This document shows positions 7,606 to 16,127 of a stretch of DNA of 64,000 nt, piece by piece (position 1 is the stretch's first letter; each line of letters opens with the position of its first letter). The notes beneath the pieces were generated by a model. That model saw only the letters and a list, made by a program, of their open reading frames with translations, had not been told where the DNA came from and searched no databases. The stretch is from Sediminibacterium sp. KACHI17. GTDB taxonomy: Bacteria; Bacteroidota; Bacteroidia; Chitinophagales; Chitinophagaceae. The stretch spans positions 2,542,001-2,606,000 of the forward strand of contig NZ_AP029612.1 in assembly GCF_040362915.1 (NCBI RefSeq). Reading direction: 5' to 3'. The position numbers and the translations under genes were made by a program.

Positions 7606-9606
7606 TTATGACTCTTTCTTATTAAAGAAGATGGTGAAAACGCTGCCTTTATCTACTTCACTACTAGCAGTGATTGATCCGCCCATTGCTTCTACTTGTG
7701 TTTTGGTAATAAAGAGTCCTACACCCTTTGCTTCAGCATGTTTATGAAATGTTTTGTTAAGGCCAAAGAGTTTATCTGCATGTCTTTTAAGATCTATCCC
7801 GATACCGTTATCACTGAATTTCAGCGTAAGGATTCCATTTTGAAAAAGGGTTTCAGCATGTATTACCGGTGTTCTGATGGGCGATTTATATTTCAAAGAA
7901 TTCGATAACAGATTTTGTAAAATACTTTCCAGGTACAAGCGTGGATATTCTATTGTAGGAGCTTTAGTGAAGTTATAACTCACGACTGCTTCTGTTTCCA
8001 ATATCTTGCCAGCCATGCTTTCTTTTACTTTTTTAAATACCTCTTCGAATAGCAGAACTTCCCTTTTTCTATCTGTATCTTCTTGGATCTTTAATGCATC
8101 AACAAGTTCATTCAGGGTTTCAGAGAGATTATGAATGACTGTTTCAAATTTTTCAAACAGAAGGGCTTTTTCTTCATTCGTTTGACTTTCTTTATATAGC
8201 CATAGTAATGAATTTAAGTTGCTTACCGGCGAACGAAGATTATGTGAAGTGATATGAGCAAAATTCAGTAATTGCTGATTTTTCTTTTGTAGTTGTATTG
8301 ATAATATCTCTTGCTCGGTTTTGGCATTTTTCATTTCAGTAAAATCCGTGGCAACACAACAAATAGCAAATACTTTATTGTCTTCATCGATCAAGGGAAA
8401 TTTATTGGTCAGCATGGTTTTCTGAATCTCACTCGTCTGGATATTCACTTCTCTTGTTAATCCTTTTCCTGATTCGATAATTTGTTTTTCGTCTTGGGTA
8501 AGACTATCGGCTGTTTCTGTTGGAAAGATATCATAGGCGTTCTTTCCGATCATGTATTCAGGCTCTACATCAAAGTCGCCGGCAAATCTTTTATTGACAA
8601 GAATATAATTGCCCGAAATATCTTTCACGAAGATGGCAGCAGAAGTATTGTTAATGATGGCATTTAACAGCTGTTCCTTATTTCTGAGCTCATTTGTTCT
8701 TTGAAGAATTGTAAGTTCAAGATTCTTATTCAGTGCTTCAAGCTTCTCTTCCGCTTGTGTTTTTCCATAATTGATTTTATTGAGTTGTCTCGCAGATATG
8801 CTGATCAATAAAAGCCCTACGAGAATAAATGAAGTAGCAAACATTCCGATTCCAAACTCAACACTCACAAAATTATATCTATGCAAATAGATGCGGATAC
8901 AGCCAAGAATAATAACAGAGATTGTCAGTGTAGGGAATAGCTGACGTGCCATCTGATTTCCGATCTTATTACCTGTAAATAAACCAGTAATACCCAGTTC
9001 ACTGTTAATAAGTGACGCAGCAATGGATAGGGTCAAAAAACCAATAGCCGTATGAATAGCCATTGAGCCTATAGCTGATAGTTTATAAAAGATAGGCACA
9101 CCTAACATATAACCGATCACAGCCAGAAATGAAATCAGTGTGATCGTATGTAATAAATATTGAGCGGTTTTTCTTAAGCCCAGATTTGAGCTTTTTATAA
9201 AGCAGAAGGCAATTCCCAACAATGAAAAGGATAAGGCAGTACCTCTGGCCATTCTGCCCGGATAAGAATCAATTGACGGGTTATATAAAAAATCTTTAAT
9301 GATCATTTCATCAACGCCTAGATTCAGATGTAGTTCGTACTGAATCAGTATCAATATGCCTGATACTGTAATGACGAAACAGAGAATACCGTTTAAAAAT
9401 TTCCATTTCTGAAAGAGGAGCCTGTATAATTCGATGGATGATAATATGAAAAGAATGGAGGTGTTGACCTTCATATTTGCATATTCAGGAATGATGCTTG
9501 TTAAAACCGGTATCTTGAAGAGCCATCCTAATAATACCATAATACCCAACAGAAATATGGAAATGGCAGTGTATTTCATAATGGATATCATTCTTTCCTG
9601 GCTCAT
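7606..9606 (-). CDS. Membrane PAS-domain sensor histidine kinase
   Basis: 666-residue two-component sensor. About the first 285 residues hold many hydrophobic helices (roughly eight) forming a polytopic input module I cannot assign to a named family. A coiled-coil linker (KLEALNKNLELTILQ) leads into a PAS domain at about 310-425 (IINNTSAAIFVKDISGNYIL). The phosphoacceptor is His455 in THE segment TSHNLRSPVSN, the form common in Bacteroidota kinases. The C-terminal ATPase has the N-box LQNLLSNSLKYKSP, the G1 box DNGIGID, the F-box region LFGLNKTFH and the G2 box GVGLFITK. No response regulator is adjacent: thrC converges on it and a YHS gene is divergent. Ligand and partner unknown. Confidence 0.9.
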   Translation of the reverse strand: MSQERMISIMKYTAISIFLLGIMVLLGWLFKIPVLTSIIPEYANMKVNTSILFILSSIELYRLLFQKWKFLNGILCFVITVSGILILIQYELHLNLGVDEMIIKDFLYNPSIDSYPGRMARGTALSFSLLGIAFCFIKSSNLGLRKTAQYLLHTITLISFLAVIGYMLGVPIFYKLSAIGSMAIHTAIGFLTLSIAASLINSELGITGLFTGNKIGNQMARQLFPTLTISVIILGCIRIYLHRYNFVSVEFGIGMFATSFILVGLLLISISARQLNKINYGKTQAEEKLEALNKNLELTILQRTNELRNKEQLLNAIINNTSAAIFVKDISGNYILVNKRFAGDFDVEPEYMIGKNAYDIFPTETADSLTQDEKQIIESGKGLTREVNIQTSEIQKTMLTNKFPLIDEDNKVFAICCVATDFTEMKNAKTEQEILSIQLQKKNQQLLNFAHITSHNLRSPVSNLNSLLWLYKESQTNEEKALLFEKFETVIHNLSETLNELVDALKIQEDTDRKREVLLFEEVFKKVKESMAGKILETEAVVSYNFTKAPTIEYPRLYLESILQNLLSNSLKYKSPIRTPVIHAETLFQNGILTLKFSDNGIGIDLKRHADKLFGLNKTFHKHAEAKGVGLFITKTQVEAMGGSITASSEVDKGSVFTIFFNKKES

Positions 9607-9777
9607 CTGATCGAAAGGAGGGATTTAAATATTGAATTTAAAATTAATTATTTAGATGGTCAAGTACATTATTGAAACATTTAATTAGTATTAAAATCAG
9701 GCTGTTGTGCAAGGAAATAAAGAAGAAAAATTTGATTAAGCGATTGTAAGGCATGCATAAGTATTGCGTCTTCCCTT

Positions 9778-9800
9778 AAGACTGTTAAAAAGCCAGTCTT
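9778..9800 (+). promoter_or_regulatory. Small hairpin directly upstream of the YHS gene start
   Basis: AAGACTG (9778-9784) and CAGTCTT (9794-9800) are perfect 7-bp arms around a 9-nt A-rich loop, ending 6 nt before the ATG at 9807. The position would place the stem in the ribosome-binding region of the transcript. It could modulate translation or be chance; there is no other evidence. The 200-bp divergent spacer (9607-9806) is otherwise AT-rich with no clear consensus promoter. Confidence 0.3.
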
Positions 9801-9806
9801 GAATAT

Positions 9807-10268
9807 ATGAAGTCATTGTATCTGTTTTGGAGCCTTTTGACACTTTCAGTCACTACCCTCGCACAAGATATTGATCTGCGGAAGAAGCATTATAACCTAT
9901 CTGATCAAGTAGCGATTCAGGGATATGACCCAGTGGCGTATTTTGTTCAAAAGAAAGCAGTAAAAGGTAAGAGAGATTTAGCTTATACATATCAAGGTGT
10001 AATTTATCATTTTTCATCAAGAAGCTATTTAGAGATTTTTCAAAAAAATCCTGGTGCTTATGAGCCTCAATATGGTGGATGGTGTGCTTATGCTATGGGT
10101 GCAACAGGAGAGAAAGTACAAATCGATCCTGAAACATTTAAGATCGTTGATCAGAAGCTGTACCTTTTTTATAATCGTTTTTTCAATAATACCCTTAAAG
10201 ATTGGAATAAAGATGAAGCTAGATTAAAGACGAGGGCAGACCAGTCATGGCAAAAATTTATTCGTTAA
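9807..10268 (+). CDS. Exported YHS-domain protein
   Basis: 153 residues with a Sec signal peptide (about 1-19, ending TTLAQ). The mature part has a YHS domain at about 30-85: VAIQGYDPVAYF is the usual opening, and the following YQGVIYHFSSRSYLEIFQ with NPGAYEPQYGGWCAYAM is the rest of the fold. YHS domains are thought to bind metal or act in metal or redox proteins; the exact role of this secreted version is not known. Followed 17 bp later by a DoxX-like membrane protein on the same strand, so the two may be co-expressed. Start ATG 9807 gives a complete signal peptide. Confidence 0.85.
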   Translation: MKSLYLFWSLLTLSVTTLAQDIDLRKKHYNLSDQVAIQGYDPVAYFVQKKAVKGKRDLAYTYQGVIYHFSSRSYLEIFQKNPGAYEPQYGGWCAYAMGATGEKVQIDPETFKIVDQKLYLFYNRFFNNTLKDWNKDEARLKTRADQSWQKFIR

Positions 10269-10285
10269 CCTTATAAACACCATCA

Positions 10286-10699
10286 ATGAAACGCTCGATC
10301 ATTTTTTCATGGATTCTAAGATTACTTGCTGCTATCATCTTATTGCAAACGCTATTTTTCAAGTTTACTGCAGCAGAAGAATCGGTTTTCATTTTTACTG
10401 AAATGGGTATAGAACCTTGGGGAAGAATAGCAACAGGTATTGCTGAGTTGATAACAGCACTATTCATACTCTATCGGCCTACGCTATTCATTGGCGCTAT
10501 TTTCGGAGTGGGTATTATGACAGGTGCTCTTCTTTCGCATATTATCGTATTAGGGATTGAGATCCAGCAGGATGGAGGACAACTGTTCATCTATGCAGCA
10601 GTAGTATGGATCTCCTGTATGATCTTAAGTATTATGCACCGACAGCAGCTGATCACTTTATTGGAGAGAATTACAGGCAAAAACGTGAAAGGTAAATAG
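10286..10699 (+). CDS. DoxX-like small membrane protein
   Basis: 137 residues with four hydrophobic helices (about 8-26, 46-64, 72-92 and 102-122). The pattern WILRLLAAIILLQTLFFKF, then a loop with GIEPWGRIATGIAELITALF, resembles the DoxX/DoxD superfamily of four-helix membrane proteins, of uncertain function (quinone-linked or redox-linked in some members). Lies 17 bp after the secreted YHS gene and in the same direction. Family assignment is from the helix pattern and the GxxE segment; biochemical role not inferable. Confidence 0.7.
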   Translation: MKRSIIFSWILRLLAAIILLQTLFFKFTAAEESVFIFTEMGIEPWGRIATGIAELITALFILYRPTLFIGAIFGVGIMTGALLSHIIVLGIEIQQDGGQLFIYAAVVWISCMILSIMHRQQLITLLERITGKNVKGK

Positions 10700-10850
10700 C
10701 GTAAATTGAATTTAAAACTTAACGGTTGCTGATCGGTGGGTGATCGAGTGTGGTCGGTTTATCAACGGATATGTTTGATCGATAGCAATGGTTTCAAAAA
10801 AGAACATTATTTTCACATATAGTGATAAATAGTATACAGAAAATTTATTT

Positions 10851-11351
10851 ATGCAAATTGCCGCAGCCATCCGAAATATTTTTATGCAACTGCATGAAAC
10901 TTTGGATAAACTCAATCACGAGCAATATACACAACCCAGCAAGGCATTGTTTAATGCTACTATTGGTCAACATGTTCGACATATTGTTGAATTGTTTCAA
11001 TGTTTGGAAAACGGGTACGAGAATGGCATTGTGAATTACGAGCATCGAAAAAGAGATAAAAATATTGAAACCAATAAGCAGCTGGCAATTCAACTCTTGC
11101 ATGAGATCAGTAGCCGACTGATTCGTGAAGACAAGAGTATTCAGCTGGAAATGAATTATGATGATCTTTCTAATGAAACAGTAGTTGTCAACAGTAATTA
11201 TTATCGCGAGGTGGTATATAATTTAGAACATACTGTTCATCATATGGCTTTAATTCGAGTAGGCGTTTCAGAAGTATCTGATCTTATTCTCCCGGATAGC
11301 TTTGGCGTAGCTTCTTCTACTATGAAACACCGCGATACATGTGCACAGTAA
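10851..11351 (+). CDS. DinB-family four-helix protein
   Basis: 166 residues resembling the DinB/YfiT-like putative metalloenzyme superfamily. Potential metal ligands are the histidines in IGQHVRHIVE near 37-46 and in YNLEHTVHHMALIRVG near 123-138. No signal peptide. The start could also be the internal ATG at residue 12. The 3' end overlaps the next gene by 13 bp, so the pair is probably translationally coupled. The preceding 150 bp (10700-10850) hold no recognisable gene. Substrate unknown; members include thiol-dependent hydrolases and transferases. Confidence 0.75.
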   Translation: MQIAAAIRNIFMQLHETLDKLNHEQYTQPSKALFNATIGQHVRHIVELFQCLENGYENGIVNYEHRKRDKNIETNKQLAIQLLHEISSRLIREDKSIQLEMNYDDLSNETVVVNSNYYREVVYNLEHTVHHMALIRVGVSEVSDLILPDSFGVASSTMKHRDTCAQ

Positions 11352-12067
11352 CTTTTATACCTCTTCAAGGTAAAGTATTACTAACCTCTAATAGAGATGA
11401 AAAGGGTGTTAGGAAAAAAGCCGTGGCTCCTGTGATACAAATGGTCGGTCAAACAAAACTATTGTTTCCTCAGGATGCACAAGCTGGTGGAACCTGGATC
11501 GGAGTTGCAGAGACGGGTACTGTCATGGTTTTATTAAACGGAGGCTTTATTAAGCATGAACCTGCGGCAGCTTATCGAAAAAGCAGGGGGCTGATATTCC
11601 TGGATATATTGTCTCAGACAAATACATTAAATGCTTACAGGAAAATCAATTTGCTGGGTATAGAACCTTTTACCCTGATCATTTGGGAGGGCGGTCATTT
11701 ATATGAATGTAGATGGAGCGGAGAAGAAAAATACATTCGTGAAGTAGATCCAACAAAGCCACATATCTGGTCATCAGTTACCTTATATACGCAAGAGATG
11801 ATTCAAAAAAGAGAAGACTGGTTCAATGTATGGTTAAAGCAGTATCCATATCCTGAATCAAAAGATATTTTATCATTTCATCTTTTTGGAGGACATGAAG
11901 ATCCGGAAAATGGTATAAGAATGAATCGAAACAATGAAATGCTCACTGTGAGTGTGACGAATATAATTTGCGATGATCGGTCTGCTACTATGTTTTACAA
12001 GGATATCATTCATCAAGAGCAGCATCAGTTATCTCTTTCTTTTGTACAGCAACAGCCTGTTTCTTAA
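11339..12067 (+). CDS. NRDE/TANGO2-family protein
   Basis: 242 residues. Begins MCTVTFIP with Cys at position 2, as in the N-terminal-nucleophile-like TANGO2/NRDE family, and carries the defining NRDE motif at residues 18-21 (LLTSNRDEKGVRKKA). Further conserved pieces are GGTWIGVAETG near 58-68 and VLLNGG near 72-77. The family is conserved from bacteria to humans but its reaction is not established; heme or lipid handling has been proposed for eukaryotic members. Overlaps the upstream DinB gene by 13 bp and ends 9 bp before the ATP-grasp gene, suggesting one unit of three genes. Confidence 0.88.
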   Translation: MCTVTFIPLQGKVLLTSNRDEKGVRKKAVAPVIQMVGQTKLLFPQDAQAGGTWIGVAETGTVMVLLNGGFIKHEPAAAYRKSRGLIFLDILSQTNTLNAYRKINLLGIEPFTLIIWEGGHLYECRWSGEEKYIREVDPTKPHIWSSVTLYTQEMIQKREDWFNVWLKQYPYPESKDILSFHLFGGHEDPENGIRMNRNNEMLTVSVTNIICDDRSATMFYKDIIHQEQHQLSLSFVQQQPVS

Positions 12068-12076
12068 CTTTCAGGC

Positions 12077-13129
12077 ATGTCTTTCATCAAGAAGCTAAAG
12101 TTCCATCCGTTTTTTATTAAGCTCTTTAACTGGGAGTATTGGTCTTTCAATGTGCTCTATGCACCTTTATATCCTTATTGGTTTTGGCTATGTCTAAAAG
12201 CAAGAGCTTTTTTTTATATCAACGCAGCAAATCCGGGTATACGTAATGGAGGCTTTTTGATGGAGAGTAAAAAAGAGATCTATGATATCCTTCCGGTAGG
12301 CACGTATCCTACAACGTTTTTTTTTCCGGTAGGTACAGATGCGGCAACTGTATTAGCAGCTATTCAGCATAAGCAACTGAACTTCCCATTGATCGGTAAG
12401 CCGGATATTGGTATGAGGGGGATGAGTGTACAAAAGCTGGAAAGCAATGCAGAAGTAATAGCCTATGTTGAGCAAGCTGATTTTGATTTTTTGATTCAAG
12501 CGTATATACCTTTTGAAGAGGAAGTTGGGATATTTTATTATCGTATTCCCGGACAAGAAAAGGGTAAGATCACGGGTATTGTTGGAAAAGAATTTCTTTC
12601 CGTTACTGGTGATGGAGTTTCTACTGTTGATCAATTACTACAACTAGATCCCAGATATATTTTACAATTACCGGTACTTCGCCGGACAATGGCGGAAGAA
12701 CTTTCTATCGTTCTCAAAAAAGAGGAACAAAAAATCCTGGTACCTTATGGGAACCATGCACGGGGAGCTAAGTTTATTGACCTGACTCATTTAGCTGATA
12801 TCTCTCTAAATCAGATGATTGATGAACTCGCCAAGAAGATCGATGGATTTTATTACGGTAGAATGGATATACGATATGAAACGATTGAATTACTTCGGGA
12901 AGGAAAAAATTTCATGATCGTAGAACTCAACGGTTCGGGGAGTGAACCAACTCATATGTACGATCCTAAACATTCTGTATTTTTTGCATGGCGTGAGATC
13001 ACTCGTCACTGGCATATTATGTGTGAGATCAGTATGATCAATCATGCAAAAGGAGTTCCCTATATGACAAGAGCAGAGGGACTGGCTATGTTAAAGCAGA
13101 ATGCAGCAATGGTAAAGAAGATATCCTGA
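12077..13129 (+). CDS. ATP-grasp domain protein (D-Ala-D-Ala ligase-like fold), substrate unknown
   Basis: 350 residues. After an aromatic-rich N-terminus (about 1-60; hydrophobic stretches near 17-50 that may sit at the membrane) comes an ATP-grasp-like core: PLIGKPDIGMRGMSVQKL near 104-121 resembles the nucleotide-binding loop, and MIVELNGSGSEPTHMYDP near 281-298 resembles the metal-binding Glu/Asn end of the grasp. Proteins of this type form carboxylate-amine or thiol bonds, but I cannot name the substrate. Follows the NRDE gene by 9 bp and is probably in the same operon. Confidence 0.7.
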   Translation: MSFIKKLKFHPFFIKLFNWEYWSFNVLYAPLYPYWFWLCLKARAFFYINAANPGIRNGGFLMESKKEIYDILPVGTYPTTFFFPVGTDAATVLAAIQHKQLNFPLIGKPDIGMRGMSVQKLESNAEVIAYVEQADFDFLIQAYIPFEEEVGIFYYRIPGQEKGKITGIVGKEFLSVTGDGVSTVDQLLQLDPRYILQLPVLRRTMAEELSIVLKKEEQKILVPYGNHARGAKFIDLTHLADISLNQMIDELAKKIDGFYYGRMDIRYETIELLREGKNFMIVELNGSGSEPTHMYDPKHSVFFAWREITRHWHIMCEISMINHAKGVPYMTRAEGLAMLKQNAAMVKKIS

Positions 13130-13188
13130 TAAAGGTTTTTCGTTTGTTGAGCAATGGATGTGTTAATTTGCGCATCAAATTTTAATGG

Positions 13189-13851
13189 ATGTTACATACT
13201 GCCAAAGCCTTTCTTTTTGATTTGAATGGAACCATGATTGATGATATGCATTATCACAAACAAGTATGGTTTGATGTTTTGACCAAAGATCTGGGTGCTA
13301 ATTTAACTTGGGATGAAGTAGCACATCAGATGTATGGAAAGAATACAGAATTACTGATTCGCATTTTTGGTCCAGATCGTTTCACTGCTGAAGAAATGGA
13401 TCATATATCTATAGAAAAAGAAAAAAAATACCAGGCACTGTATAGACCTGAATTAAAAGGCATTGCAGGACTAGAAACATTTCTGGAAACGGCCAAGCAG
13501 AAAGGAGTTAAGATGGGTATCGGTTCTGCTGCGATACTATTCAATATTGATTTTGCAATTGATGGTCTCAATATCAGGCACTATTTTGATTCTGTGATCG
13601 GGGCAGAACATGTAAAAGACAGTAAGCCTGATCCCGAAACCTATCTAAAGGGTGCTGGTGAATTGGGGGTAGATCCGGCAGATTGTATTGTTTTTGAAGA
13701 TGCTCCCAAAGGCGTGGAAGCAGCCTATAATGCAGGGATGAAATGTGTCGTATTAACTACGATGCATGAGAAAGAGGAGTTTCATAAGTATACTAATATC
13801 ATTACTTACACTAAAAGTTACACTGATCTACTTCCAATGTTAAATAAGTAG
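13189..13851 (+). CDS. HAD-superfamily hydrolase-like protein, beta-phosphoglucomutase-type
   Basis: 220 residues with subclass I HAD architecture. Motif I is FDLNGTMIDD at 10-19: the nucleophile Asp11 is present, but the usual second Asp, the general acid/base two residues later, is Asn13. The cap domain spans about 20-90, motif II is IGSAA near 108-112, motif III DSKPDPETY near 144-152 and motif IV VFEDAPKGVEAA near 163-174. The Asn substitution may reduce phosphatase or mutase chemistry or shift specificity. A possible promoter (TTTG at 13143 and TAATTTG at 13164) lies just upstream. Confidence 0.85.
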   Translation: MLHTAKAFLFDLNGTMIDDMHYHKQVWFDVLTKDLGANLTWDEVAHQMYGKNTELLIRIFGPDRFTAEEMDHISIEKEKKYQALYRPELKGIAGLETFLETAKQKGVKMGIGSAAILFNIDFAIDGLNIRHYFDSVIGAEHVKDSKPDPETYLKGAGELGVDPADCIVFEDAPKGVEAAYNAGMKCVVLTTMHEKEEFHKYTNIITYTKSYTDLLPMLNK

Positions 13852-13881
13852 TGAAGGATGCGATCCGGTATTGATTGCTTG

Positions 13882-14784
13882 CTAAACAAGACTTACTTCT
13901 TCATATGTGCTCTTGAAATAATCATCAACATATTCACTCGGGGATTTACCTATAACTGATTTGAACACACGATTGAAATTGGTGACGGTATTAAATCCAC
14001 AAGTGTAAGCAATGGTAGAAATACTTACGCCATCACTATCACCCGTGATCAATTTTTTACAGGCTTCATTGATACGAACCTCATTCAGGAAAGAGACAAA
14101 TGTGTGTAAGGTTCTCTTTTTAAAATAACGGCAAAATGCCTGAGGTGTCATATGGGCTTGCTGCGCTACATCTTCAAGCGTGATATTCTTTGCATAGTTG
14201 GCCATGATATAATGGTAGATATGGCTGAGTCGGATACCATCATGCTCGCTGACAGTCGTCAGGTTAGAAATGCTGGAAAGTTCTTTGAGTTTAGGGATAC
14301 TTGTAAATTTTTTCAGGAGATCAATGAATGCAATCATCTGATCGGCTCCGGTGCTTTTGCTGACGATCTGCATTTTGTGTGCAACATCAGAAATATGTTC
14401 TGAAGGAATCACAAATCCATTGTTATGTTTTTGAAGAAAGGTTTGAATATGTTTCATTTCAGCCAACTCAAAAAGGCCGGCCAATTTTCCATGAGGATTA
14501 AAGTGAATAGTAATGGCCTGTACTTTTCTTTTACTTTTAGGAGAGAAATAAGAAGGGTCACTTTTAAAAACATGGGGTTGATTGGCTCCCAGGTAATAAA
14601 TTTCATTTGGACCAAACGGATACATATTATTATCGACCACTAAAGTGCCTTCTCCTTTTTGAATCCAGGTAAGCTGGATCTCATCATGCCTGTGTAAGTG
14701 TTGATAGAAATAAGGTAATACATCATGCTGCACAATGATGTTTTTATCTCCGGGAACAGGAATGGTGAATTGTAGAACTTTCAT
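13882..14784 (-). CDS. AraC-family transcriptional regulator, probable regulator of the hydroxyproline cluster
   Basis: 300 residues. The N-terminal half is cupin-like (HLHRHDEIQLTWIQKGEG near 30-47 and LGANQPHVF near 66-74), the usual effector-sensing module. The C-terminal AraC/XylS DNA-binding domain spans about 190-290, with helix-turn-helix segments LEDVAQQAHMTPQAFCRYFK and ISTIAYTCGFNTVTNFNRVF and the family ending GKSPSEYV. Transcribed away from the dapA-like gene across a 398-bp spacer, the classic layout for a local activator. The effector is not visible; hydroxyproline or a pathway intermediate is an inference from the neighbours. Confidence 0.9.
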   Translation of the reverse strand: MKVLQFTIPVPGDKNIIVQHDVLPYFYQHLHRHDEIQLTWIQKGEGTLVVDNNMYPFGPNEIYYLGANQPHVFKSDPSYFSPKSKRKVQAITIHFNPHGKLAGLFELAEMKHIQTFLQKHNNGFVIPSEHISDVAHKMQIVSKSTGADQMIAFIDLLKKFTSIPKLKELSSISNLTTVSEHDGIRLSHIYHYIMANYAKNITLEDVAQQAHMTPQAFCRYFKKRTLHTFVSFLNEVRINEACKKLITGDSDGVSISTIAYTCGFNTVTNFNRVFKSVIGKSPSEYVDDYFKSTYEEVSLV

Positions 14785-15182
14785 AGCAAAAGCATGTGTC
14801 AGGTAATATCCAATTAATGAATACCAATTTTCACTTAAAATGACTTGATTTAGGTAAAAGACAGGTAAGATACTTGAAATGCTGCATTTTTTTACATAAA
14901 AGTGATAAGGAGAGTGATACCGGTTAAAATCTGTTTAAGAACAGACAAATTATGTGATTGCCATTTTTCTTTTTAAGAGTAAATTTATCAGCATACTGAT
15001 GAATAGCTTACTTGATCATTACTCGATCATGATTTTTATTTCCTTTGATCTATCTATGGATGAATGATCATAGATCAAATAATGTAAAATAAAAAGCAGT
15101 TAAAATCTGTAAATAATTAATTAATCGACGAAAACCGACTCCTTGGATACGCTATTAGCTTTATACTTATAAAATTTTCAGT
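14785..15182. promoter_or_regulatory. Divergent regulatory spacer between the AraC gene and the hydroxyproline genes
   Basis: 398 bp, AT-rich, no gene. Contains an exact 12-bp direct repeat GTTAAAATCTGT at 14923-14934 and 15099-15110, a spacing suited to AraC-type binding on both promoters. A perfect 10-bp inverted repeat, TTTGATCTAT (15044-15053) and ATAGATCAAA (15070-15079), is surrounded by further TGATC/GATCA words (15013, 15024, 15065). The segment ATCATAGATCAA (15067-15078) recurs exactly at 25124-25135 inside another intergenic inverted repeat, so part of this may belong to a dispersed repeat family and not be an operator. No clear TAnnTTTG box; TTTATACTTATA lies near 15160. Confidence 0.5.
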
Positions 15183-16127
15183 ATGGCCAATGTAACATGG
15201 AAGGGTGTTTATCCTGCTCTTCTAACACCATTTAAACAGGATGATGCTGTTGACTTTGAGGTATACCAAAAAAATCTGCAGGCACAGCTTGATGCAGGTG
15301 TTGATGGTATCATTCTTGGCGGCTCACTTGGTGAGGCAAGTTCTCTTTCCAATGAAGAAAAAAGGCATCTGCTGCTCTATTCTAAAGAGCATATCCCACA
15401 AGACTTTCCGGTGATCATCAATATTGCAGAGCAAACCACAAAAGCAGCGATTCAGTTGGCGCAGGATTCTGAGAAAAACGGTGCGGATGGCCTGATGTTA
15501 TTACCTCCTATGCGATACTATGCTGATAGCAAAGAAACACTTGAGTATTTTAAAGCAATCGCTTCTTCTACATCTTTGCCTATCATGATCTATAATAATC
15601 CGGTTGATTATAAAATCCATGTGACACTGGATATGTTTGAAGCGATGTTGCCTTATAAAAACATACAAGCTGTAAAAGAGTCTACACGAGATATTTCCAA
15701 TGTCACCAGAATGATCAATCGTTTTGGTGATCGATTCCATATTCTTTGTGGGGTTGACACCCTTGCAATGGAGAGTCTTTGTATGGGTGCACATGGATGG
15801 GTAGCAGGATTAGTAGATGCTTTCCCGCAAGAGACAGTGGCGATCTACCGTTTGGTGAAAGCAGGTATGATCGATGAAGCATTGAAAATTTATCGTTGGT
15901 TCTTACCATTATTAGAATTGGATATTCATCCCAAACTGGTTCAGTATATCAAACTTGCGGCTACACACACCGGTATTGGATCTACACATGTAAGAGCACC
16001 GAGACTTCCATTAGAGGGAGAGGAATTGAAACGTGTTACAACCATTATAGAAACGGCATTGGCCAATCGTCCGGAATTGCCTGATTATTTGAACCTGAAA
16101 CATAAGAAAGATGCTACAAGGGCGTAA
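15183..16127 (+). CDS. DapA-family lyase/deaminase, likely pyrroline-4-hydroxy-2-carboxylate deaminase
   Basis: 314 residues of the dihydrodipicolinate synthase/N-acetylneuraminate lyase family (TIM barrel). Visible active-site features are GGSLGEASSLS near 46-56, the catalytic tyrosine in MIYNNP (Tyr137) and the Schiff-base lysine in QAVKEST (Lys165). It differs from true DapA in context: next to it are an aldehyde dehydrogenase and a hydroxyproline epimerase, as in bacterial trans-4-hydroxyproline degradation, where the DapA-like enzyme turns the cyclic imine into alpha-ketoglutarate semialdehyde. The role is inferred from neighbours; lysine biosynthesis is the alternative. Overlaps the next gene by 17 bp. 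Confidence 0.82.
   Translation: MANVTWKGVYPALLTPFKQDDAVDFEVYQKNLQAQLDAGVDGIILGGSLGEASSLSNEEKRHLLLYSKEHIPQDFPVIINIAEQTTKAAIQLAQDSEKNGADGLMLLPPMRYYADSKETLEYFKAIASSTSLPIMIYNNPVDYKIHVTLDMFEAMLPYKNIQAVKESTRDISNVTRMINRFGDRFHILCGVDTLAMESLCMGAHGWVAGLVDAFPQETVAIYRLVKAGMIDEALKIYRWFLPLLELDIHPKLVQYIKLAATHTGIGSTHVRAPRLPLEGEELKRVTTIIETALANRPELPDYLNLKHKKDATRA

Noticed and set aside
15183-16127. True DapA (lysine pathway) assignment
   Set aside because: Fold and catalytic residues would also fit DapA, but the neighbours are hydroxyproline-pathway genes and there is no lysine gene nearby; kept as an alternative only.
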